Source: an uncultured Haemophilus sp. (GTDB taxonomy: Bacteria > Pseudomonadota > Gammaproteobacteria > Enterobacterales > Pasteurellaceae). Taken from it: a stretch of DNA of 12,323 bases. Location of the stretch: assembly GCF_905207935.1 (NCBI RefSeq), contig NZ_CAJLNI010000053.1, positions 1-12,323 of the forward strand, read 5' to 3'. This document shows positions 6,894-12,323 of the stretch, in pieces (positions within the stretch are counted from its first letter, which is position 1; every line of letters starts with the position of its first letter). Both the position numbers and the translations under genes were made by a program. The notes beneath the pieces are model-generated. The model saw only the letters and a list, made by a program, of their open reading frames with translations. It had not been told where the DNA came from and searched no databases.

Positions 6894-7964
6894 ATGGCAA
6901 CAATTACATTTGAAAACATATGTAAAAAATTCGGTTCAAATGAAGTGTTAAAAGATCTTTCTCTAGTTGTAAAAGATGGAGAGTGCTTTACGCTTCTTGG
7001 CCCATCCGGCTGTGGAAAAACTGTCTTATTACGCCTGCTTGCAGGATTTGATGTGCCAGATAGTGGCCGTATTTTAATTGACGATGTGGTTGTTGCCGAT
7101 CCCGCTACAAACACGGATGTTCCACCAGATCAACGTGGTCTAGGTGTCGTCTTCCAAGATTATGCTGTTTGGCCACATATGACTGTCTTTGACAATATCG
7201 CCTATCCTCTTAAATTAAAAAATATTGAAAAACAAGCTCTCCATAAACAAGTGATGGAAGTTGTCGAATTAGTCAATTTAACTGGCTTAGAAGAACGTTT
7301 ACCTTCTCAATTATCAGGAGGACAACAACAGCGTGTTGCTCTCGCAAGGGCATTAGTTGCTAAACCATCTTTAATGCTCTTAGACGAACCTCTCAATAAC
7401 CTAGATGCTAATCTTCGAGAAGAAATGCGTTTCGAAATTAAAGAGTTACAGAAAAAACTCGGCATTACTATTCTGTACGTAACACATGACCAAGAAATTG
7501 CCCTAGCAATATCAGACCGTTTGGCCATTATGAATGAGCATGGCGATATCCAACAAATTGGCACACCATGGGACATTTACGAACGTTCAGAAAATGAGAT
7601 GGTGTTTAAATTTATGGGACTCGCAAATTTCATTCCTGTGAGATACCAAAATAATCATCATTATATTGGAGAAGGTAATCAAATTTTAAACTGGAAAAAC
7701 TTGCCACCTAACTCAGGGAAATTAGGATGTCGACCTTCCGATATCATACTAAGCAAAAACAATGAAGGTTTACTAGGAAAAATATCAAGAGCCAGTTTTC
7801 TTGGCGCGGTAATGGATTATATGGTAGAGATTGATGGTGTAACACTACGAACAGAAATCCCAACTAATAAAGCATTACGTAATAATTTAATGTTCAATGA
7901 AGGTGAAAATTGCTTTATCAGTTTTCATGATTTGCTTTGGTTTGATTCTGCTAAAGAAATCTAG
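6894..7964 (+). CDS. ABC importer ATPase, first of two (FbpC/AfuC type)
   Basis: This cytoplasmic subunit should hydrolyse ATP to drive the importer. The 356-residue protein has a complete nucleotide-binding domain: Walker A GPSGCGKT (36-43), Q-loop around VVFQDYAVWPHMTV (86-99), signature LSGGQQQR (140-147), Walker B LMLLDE with catalytic E165, and switch histidine H198. A C-terminal TOBE-like domain contains CRPSDI (about 279-284). The residue two after HDQ, normally Glu (HDQxEA), is Ile here (HDQEIA), and the D-loop reads NNLDA. I chose the ATG at 6894 because AAGGAG (6880-6885) is 8 bp upstream; GTG 6888 is in frame but only 2 bp from it. The gene begins 19 bp after the binding-protein stop and ends 11 bp before the permease. 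Confidence 0.93.
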   Translation: MATITFENICKKFGSNEVLKDLSLVVKDGECFTLLGPSGCGKTVLLRLLAGFDVPDSGRILIDDVVVADPATNTDVPPDQRGLGVVFQDYAVWPHMTVFDNIAYPLKLKNIEKQALHKQVMEVVELVNLTGLEERLPSQLSGGQQQRVALARALVAKPSLMLLDEPLNNLDANLREEMRFEIKELQKKLGITILYVTHDQEIALAISDRLAIMNEHGDIQQIGTPWDIYERSENEMVFKFMGLANFIPVRYQNNHHYIGEGNQILNWKNLPPNSGKLGCRPSDIILSKNNEGLLGKISRASFLGAVMDYMVEIDGVTLRTEIPTNKALRNNLMFNEGENCFISFHDLLWFDSAKEI

Positions 7965-7975
7965 AGGGGTTTATT

Positions 7976-9670
7976 ATGGCTACAACTATTCAAAATAATC
8001 ATCCATTCAATATTGCTAACGTTATTCTAGCCTTATCTATCGGTATCTTAGTTATCGTTGTTGCGGTTCCTGTTTTACTTATTTTCCTCAATTCTTTTTG
8101 GGTTGATGGACAATTTAATATCACCGATGTGGTGAATATTCTTAAGCAAGAAGAAACCTATGAAGCATTACTCAATTCACTTTTCATCGCATCTGGCGTA
8201 ACAGTGATGAGTACGATCATTGGTACATTTTTTGCTTGGTTAGTAACTCGAACAGATCTACCTTATAAAGGTTTTATGAAAGTGATGTTCCTTGTACCTT
8301 TTATGCTTCCTTCTTTCATTGGGGCATTAGCTTGGAAAATGTTACTTTCACCACGTTCTGGTTATATTAACCAATTCTTCATGGATTTAGGATTTGATGG
8401 ACCTATTTTTAATATCTATAGCTACGCTGGTATTATGGCTGTAGAAACAATGTATCTTTTCCCATTCGTCTTTATCCAAGTCTGTGGTGCATTAGAGCGC
8501 ATGGACCCGACATTAGAAGAATCAGCGAGAATCTCAGGCGCAAGCCTCTTTACCATTACACGTAAAATTACCATTCCACTCGTCATGCCTAGTATTCTTT
8601 CTGGTGCATTACTCATTATGCTCTATTCTATGGCTCACTTTGGTACTGTTGCCGTACTGGGCGTAGAAAATGGTATTTTTAACATTCCAACCCTCATTTA
8701 TGAACGTATTCACCAAAGTGCGGGTAGCTTTGAAGCAATTCGTACCGGTACTGTACTTGCAACTGTTTTAGTATTCACTGCGGCACTTATTATTTGGTTA
8801 CAAAACAAAATCTTAAATAAAGGCCGATTCCAAATTATTGCCGGTAAAAGCTTTAGACCTATTGAAGTAAAACTTCGTGGTTTGAGAAAACCGTTGCTTG
8901 TTATTTGCTTACTCTACATCGCCTTTACAATCGTATTGCCTACGGTCACGATTTTCCTTGTTGGTGGATTAAAAACCTATGGATTACCAATTACATGGGA
9001 AAACCTCACATTAGATAACTATAAATTCATCTTATTTGAATGGCAGTTAACAAAAGATGCAATTCGCAATAGTGTGACTCTCGGTCTTGCTGCAGCACTG
9101 ATTACCATGTTTGCCGGGGTAATGATTTCTTATGTTATCGTTAAAATGCGTGTTCGCGGAAAAGGCATTCTTGAGTTCTTAGGTATGTTGCCATTCTCCG
9201 TACCTGGCTCTGTAATTGCTCTTGGGGTGATCCTTGCCTGGAGTGGTAAATTTGGCATCAATCTCTACAATACAGTTTGGATTATTTTAATTGCTTACAT
9301 TGCGCGTTATATGGCTTTCTCACTCAAAGCTAACTCTGCAGCACTTGAGCAAGTACATGATTCATTAGTTGAAGCTTCTCGAGCATGTGGAGCAAGTATG
9401 TGGCAATCCTTAAAAGATATTGTTATCCCACTCGTAAGACCAGGGATGATTGCTGCTTTCTTCCTGATTTTCCTTCCAGCCCTACGTGAATTGACTGTTT
9501 CTGTTATGTTATATGGTCCTTCTACACGAACCATCGGTGTCGCAATTTATACTCTAAATGAAGACGGTGAAACGGTTTATTCTGCAGCATTAGCGGGTAT
9601 TGCCCTAATAATCATTGTGTTAGGCCAAACTGTTATTAAACGTTATGCTGAAAAGAAAACTCAAAAATAG
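7976..9670 (+). CDS. ABC importer permease, two fused domains (FbpB/AfuB type)
   Basis: This 564-residue inner membrane protein forms the whole translocation channel from two tandem permease halves, about twelve membrane segments in all. Each half has an EAA loop that docks an ATPase: EESARISGASLFTITRKITI with PLVMPS after it (about 181-206) and VEASRACGASMWQSLKDIVI with PLVRPG after it (about 465-490). The halves differ clearly in sequence, so the two docking sites are not equivalent, which suits two different ATPases. First-half segments are at about 14-38, 64-90, 101-123, 148-172, 198-220 and 255-276. Second-half segments are at about 305-330, 361-388, 398-422, 431-453, 490-512 and 535-553. 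AGAGGGG (7963-7969) overlaps the stop of the previous gene. Confidence 0.93.
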   Translation: MATTIQNNHPFNIANVILALSIGILVIVVAVPVLLIFLNSFWVDGQFNITDVVNILKQEETYEALLNSLFIASGVTVMSTIIGTFFAWLVTRTDLPYKGFMKVMFLVPFMLPSFIGALAWKMLLSPRSGYINQFFMDLGFDGPIFNIYSYAGIMAVETMYLFPFVFIQVCGALERMDPTLEESARISGASLFTITRKITIPLVMPSILSGALLIMLYSMAHFGTVAVLGVENGIFNIPTLIYERIHQSAGSFEAIRTGTVLATVLVFTAALIIWLQNKILNKGRFQIIAGKSFRPIEVKLRGLRKPLLVICLLYIAFTIVLPTVTIFLVGGLKTYGLPITWENLTLDNYKFILFEWQLTKDAIRNSVTLGLAAALITMFAGVMISYVIVKMRVRGKGILEFLGMLPFSVPGSVIALGVILAWSGKFGINLYNTVWIILIAYIARYMAFSLKANSAALEQVHDSLVEASRACGASMWQSLKDIVIPLVRPGMIAAFFLIFLPALRELTVSVMLYGPSTRTIGVAIYTLNEDGETVYSAALAGIALIIIVLGQTVIKRYAEKKTQK

Positions 9671-9687
9671 AAGGTTAGGAGTAAAAG

Positions 9688-10746
9688 ATGAGCTATATTC
9701 AATTAAATCATGTCATGAAAAAATTTGGTGATGTTATTGCCATTGAAGATCTTAACCTTTCTATCGAAAAAGGCGAATGTTTCTCTATGCTAGGGCCATC
9801 AGGTTGTGGAAAAACAACTACCCTACGAATGATTGCAGGCTTTGAAGACTTAGATGGTGGGGAAATTAAAGTCGGTGATAAATTACTGTCATCGAAGAAA
9901 AACAATTTCTATCTCCCGCCAGAGAAACGCAATTTTGGCATGGTCTTTCAGGCCTTTGCGGTATGGCCACATATGACGGTATATGATAACGTTGCCTTTC
10001 CGTTAAAACTCAAAAATATTTCAGCCCAAGAAATTGAAAAACGAACAACCGATGCGCTAAGACACACTAATTTACTTAGTGTTGCCAAGAAAAGCCCTGA
10101 TGATTTATCTGGTGGTGGAAAACAACGTGTGGCACTTGCTAGAGCATTAGCAATTAACCCAGACGTCATGTTACTAGACGAACCATTATCAAGCTTAGAC
10201 CCACATCTTCGTGAAGAAATGCGGTTTGAAATTAAGGCATTACAGAAAAAATTTGGGTTCTCAATTATTTATGTGACTCATGACCAATCTGAAGCGATGG
10301 CACTTTCAGATCGTATTATGGTTATGAAGAAAGGGGCGGTACAACAAATTGATACCCCATTAAATATTTATAACAACCCAGCTAACAAGTTTGTCTTCAA
10401 TTTTATCGGGTTATCAAATCAATTAAATGTAAACCTGTCATCACAAGGTATTCATATTGATAAAGTTGATGGTATTTTCAATCTTCCAGAAATGCCAAAT
10501 AATGACTTACTTTCACAAGGGAAAGCCATATTAGCAAGCCGTCCATCCGACATTGAATTTGTTCAACAAGGTGGAATCCCAGGTGTTGTAAAACGTCGTT
10601 CCTATCTTGGTGAAGTGACGGATTATAATATCCAAGTTGGAGATCAAGATATTCGTGTTCAAATTGGACGACGAGATTCTGGCCCGAAAGAAGGGGAAAC
10701 ATGTCAGATAGCCTTTGAACATCTGCATTGGTACCCTGCTGAATAA
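9688..10746 (+). CDS. ABC importer ATPase, second of two, with altered signature motif
   Basis: This 352-residue protein is a clear paralogue of the first ATPase in the operon. It keeps Walker A GPSGCGKT (36-43), Q-loop VFQAFAVWPHMTV (87-98), Walker B VMLLDE with E165, D-loop SSLDP, switch histidine H198 in YVTHDQSEAMA, and a TOBE-like tail with SRPSDI (about 284-289). The ABC signature reads LSGGGKQR (140-147), with Gly in place of the usual Gln. The usual motif composes the ATP site formed with the partner's Walker A, so the two sites of a heterodimer would differ. The gene starts 17 bp after the permease with AGGAG at 9677-9681, and an uptake-signal terminator follows 8 bp after the stop. 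It is the last gene of the operon. Confidence 0.93.
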   Translation: MSYIQLNHVMKKFGDVIAIEDLNLSIEKGECFSMLGPSGCGKTTTLRMIAGFEDLDGGEIKVGDKLLSSKKNNFYLPPEKRNFGMVFQAFAVWPHMTVYDNVAFPLKLKNISAQEIEKRTTDALRHTNLLSVAKKSPDDLSGGGKQRVALARALAINPDVMLLDEPLSSLDPHLREEMRFEIKALQKKFGFSIIYVTHDQSEAMALSDRIMVMKKGAVQQIDTPLNIYNNPANKFVFNFIGLSNQLNVNLSSQGIHIDKVDGIFNLPEMPNNDLLSQGKAILASRPSDIEFVQQGGIPGVVKRRSYLGEVTDYNIQVGDQDIRVQIGRRDSGPKEGETCQIAFEHLHWYPAE

Positions 10747-10754
10747 CATATCTT

Positions 10755-10788
10755 AAGTGCGGTTAAATTTAACCGCACTTTTATTTTT
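10755..10788 (+). terminator. Terminator of the ABC operon from paired uptake signals
   Basis: A perfect 26-bp palindrome (arms of 13 bp, AAGTGCGGTTAAA and its complement, 10755-10780) is followed by a T-rich tail. Hairpin folding needs a few central bases as loop, leaving about 11 paired bases. It starts 8 bp after the last operon stop. Confidence 0.88.
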
Positions 10789-10827
10789 TATGATAATTAA
10801 ACAAGCTTTTCTCATTATCAACTAATC

Positions 10828-10843
10828 TTTGATCCCGCTCACA
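10828..10843. promoter_or_regulatory. Candidate CRP site upstream of yedE
   Basis: TTTGATCCCGCTCACA matches nine of ten bases of TGTGA-N6-TCACA, with a perfect right half. Its centre (10835.5) lies about 61 bp before the predicted yedE transcription start, the classic class I position. An FNR reading (TTGAT-N4-ATCAA) fits the left half but misses two bases on the right. Confidence 0.5.
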
Positions 10844-10883
10844 ATTTCAAAAAAATAAACTTTCTTTATTTTTCAACTCTTTC

Positions 10884-10889
10884 TACAAT
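10884..10889 (+). promoter_or_regulatory. Likely yedE -10 element
   Basis: TACAAT matches five of six -10 bases. No good -35 is present at the right distance, in keeping with an activator-dependent promoter. Transcription would start near 10896, giving a leader of about 58 bases. Confidence 0.45.
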
Positions 10890-10954
10890 ACCTTTGTTTT
10901 TATTATTAAAAACACACAATTCAATTTAACTTCAGATATCACAAGGGTCTAATT

Positions 10955-12016
10955 ATGAAAATTTTAACTTGGCCTGTGGTTGCAGGTGCTGCACTTGGTA
11001 TCGTTGCGCCACTTCTCACTTATAATGGCAATCCTGGTAATATGGGATTTTGTGCGGCTTGTTTCTTACGCGATACAGCCGGATCGCTTGGATTACACCA
11101 CGCCGCCCCATTGCAATACCTTCGCCCAGAACTCATTGGATTAGTTTTAGGAGCTCTCGCTAGTGCATTCTTATCTAAGGAATTCAAACCTCGTAGTGGC
11201 TCTGCCCCACTTGCTCGTATTAGCTTAGGCTTTTTTGCGATGCTTGGTGCACTCATTTTCTTAGGTTGTCCATGGCGTGCTTATTTACGATTAGGTGGCG
11301 GTGATCTCACTGCAATTGCAGGTATCGTAGGATTATTTGCTGGCGTATTGGGTGGCATTTTCTTCGCTAATCGAGGATTCTCATTAGGTAAATCTAAGGA
11401 ACAAAGCCAATCTTCGGGGTTAATCGGTCCAATCTTTGCTGTAATTTTGCTTGTTTTAGCCTTAACCCAATTTAAATTTGGTGAAAATCTCGCAATTTAC
11501 ACCTCTGAAAAAGGCCCTGGTGCACAACATGCGGCTATTTGGATGTCACTTGCTGGCGGATTACTTCTCGGTGTGCTGATGCAAAAATCGCGTTTTTGCA
11601 CAATTGGGGCATTCCGAAACTTTGTCCTCTTCCGTGATGCGCATTTATTAAACGGTGTGATTGCATTGATTGTCTTTGCGGCAATAACCAATGCCTTATT
11701 AGGTCAATTCCATTTAGGCTTTGAAAAACAACCTATCGCGCATAATGACTATCTCTACAATTTCCTTTCTATGGCACTTTGCGGCCTTTGCTTTGCATTA
11801 GGCGGCGGTTGTCCAGGCAAACAATTAGTCAATATTGGTGAAGGAAACAATGACTCGGCATTATTTGTGCTCGGTATGCTACTGGGCGCAGCAGTGGCAC
11901 ATAACTTTGGTTTCGCCGCTGCCCCTACTGGCGTTCCAACCTTTACACCTTATGTTTTAATTGCCGGTTTTGCAGTTTGTTTATATATCGCATTAACCAA
12001 TAAATCGGAAGCTTAA
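10955..12016 (+). CDS. yedE: YeeE/YedE-family membrane protein (YedE, selenium-metabolism type)
   Basis: This is a polytopic inner membrane protein of 353 residues in the YeeE/YedE (DUF395) family. It resembles the YedE/FdhT branch, which tends to occur with selenium use and is thought to move selenium or sulfur species; the transported species is not proven. Cysteine motifs typical of the family are present: FCAAC (C33, C36), LGCPW (C105), SRFCTIGAFRNF (C215) and GGGCPGKQL (C286). The membrane halves are similar in plan, with paired glycine-rich helices. The ATG at 10955 has AAGGGT at 10943-10948. In many genomes a small TusA-like gene, yedF, sits next to yedE. None is visible here: ilvH follows convergently and the ABC operon precedes. 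A CRP-like site lies upstream and a strong terminator downstream. Confidence 0.87.
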   Translation: MKILTWPVVAGAALGIVAPLLTYNGNPGNMGFCAACFLRDTAGSLGLHHAAPLQYLRPELIGLVLGALASAFLSKEFKPRSGSAPLARISLGFFAMLGALIFLGCPWRAYLRLGGGDLTAIAGIVGLFAGVLGGIFFANRGFSLGKSKEQSQSSGLIGPIFAVILLVLALTQFKFGENLAIYTSEKGPGAQHAAIWMSLAGGLLLGVLMQKSRFCTIGAFRNFVLFRDAHLLNGVIALIVFAAITNALLGQFHLGFEKQPIAHNDYLYNFLSMALCGLCFALGGGCPGKQLVNIGEGNNDSALFVLGMLLGAAVAHNFGFAAAPTGVPTFTPYVLIAGFAVCLYIALTNKSEA

Positions 12017-12034
12017 TATTCATTCAGAATAAAC

Positions 12035-12065
12035 AAAAGGAAGTCAATCATGACTTCCTTTTTTT
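12035..12065 (+). terminator. yedE terminator
   Basis: A perfect 12-bp stem (AAAAGGAAGTCA with TGACTTCCTTTT) closes an ATCA loop and ends in a T run (12059-12065). It starts 18 bp after the yedE stop. The stem is not made of uptake signals. Confidence 0.92.
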
Positions 12066-12072
12066 CGTTTTC

Positions 12073-12102
12073 AAAAGTGCGGTCATTTTTAACCGCACTT
12101 TT
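12073..12102 (-). terminator. ilvH terminator from paired uptake signals
   Basis: An 11-bp perfect stem (AAAAGTGCGGT with ACCGCACTTTT) closes an 8-base loop. On the minus strand it follows the ilvH stop by 7 bp and ends in TTTT. Together with the yedE terminator it insulates the convergent pair. Confidence 0.85.
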
Positions 12103-12109
12103 CACATCA

Positions 12110-12323
12110 TTAGAGAATATTTTTCTCACCACGGGAAAGGCTAATTAAGCCTGAACGAACAATCTCAAGTAATGTACTTTCTTCCTTCACAGCCTCAACA
12201 AAAGCATCTAATTTGTCTTTTGTACCTGTTAATTGAATTGTGTAGGATTTTGTTGTTACATCCACAATCTGCCCACGGAAGATGTCGGCTAAACGTTTTA
12301 ACTCATCACGCGATGAACCTGTT
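12110..12323 (-). CDS. ilvH: Acetolactate synthase small (regulatory) subunit, C-terminal part
   Basis: The last 70 codons of the gene are present; the start lies beyond the right edge. The translation includes SSRDELKRLADIFRGQIVDV, then an IQLTGTKDKLDAF segment and the end LEIVRSGLISLSRGEKNIL. This matches the C-terminal domain of IlvH (AHAS III), whose usual C-terminus reads similarly (ARSG...LSRG). The small subunit activates the catalytic subunit and gives valine feedback inhibition in branched-chain amino acid synthesis; this domain contacts the catalytic subunit, while the valine-binding ACT domain would be outside the window. The large-subunit gene ilvI is expected just upstream, beyond the window. 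The stop is at 12110-12112, convergent with yedE. Confidence 0.93.
   Translation of the reverse strand, partial: TGSSRDELKRLADIFRGQIVDVTTKSYTIQLTGTKDKLDAFVEAVKEESTLLEIVRSGLISLSRGEKNIL

Overview
The window looks like chromosomal core DNA from a member of the Pasteurellaceae, most likely a Haemophilus close to H. parainfluenzae or H. influenzae. It is AT-rich. It carries many exact copies of the 9-base Haemophilus DNA uptake signal (AAGTGCGGT or its complement), several as inverted pairs that double as transcription terminators. The recognisable proteins (MetX, SanA, LysC, PurA, YedE, IlvH) are of gamma-proteobacterial type. There is no phage, transposon, CRISPR array or RNA gene.

Layout. Positions 1-60 may hold the last codons of an unidentified plus-strand gene. 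metX (minus strand, 96-1181) follows, separated by a bidirectional hairpin terminator. metX and sanA (plus) diverge from a 184-bp region holding a good sigma-70 promoter for metX, two tandem MetJ boxes and an unexplained 24-bp dyad over the metX -10 element. lysC (2205-3557) and purA (3687-4985) each have their own promoter. purA has a candidate PurR operator over its predicted transcription start. A DUF484-family gene (5050-5715) follows purA behind a terminator-like uptake-signal hairpin.

The centre (5879-10746) is a four-gene ABC importer operon: a periplasmic binding protein of the FbpA/AfuA family, an ATPase, a fused double-domain permease and a second, different ATPase. A near-consensus CRP site lies upstream and an uptake-signal terminator follows. 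The binding protein lacks the iron ligands of FbpA, so iron is an unlikely substrate; the CRP site and the AfuA relationship point to a carbon compound such as a sugar phosphate, which is inference. The second ATPase has a changed ABC signature (LSGGG in place of LSGGQ), so the two ATPases may form an asymmetric heterodimer. This is the least ordinary part of the window.

The right end holds yedE (10955-12016), a YeeE/YedE-family membrane protein linked to selenium/sulfur metabolism, with a CRP-like site about 61 bp upstream of its predicted transcription start. It converges on the 3' end of ilvH (minus strand, running off the window). Two back-to-back hairpins separate them.

Together, metX and lysC serve the aspartate-family amino acids (methionine and lysine/diaminopimelate), ilvH the branched-chain amino acids, and purA AMP synthesis. 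The rest is transport and envelope function. Apart from the two-ATPase importer and a few regulatory sites, this is ordinary core genome.
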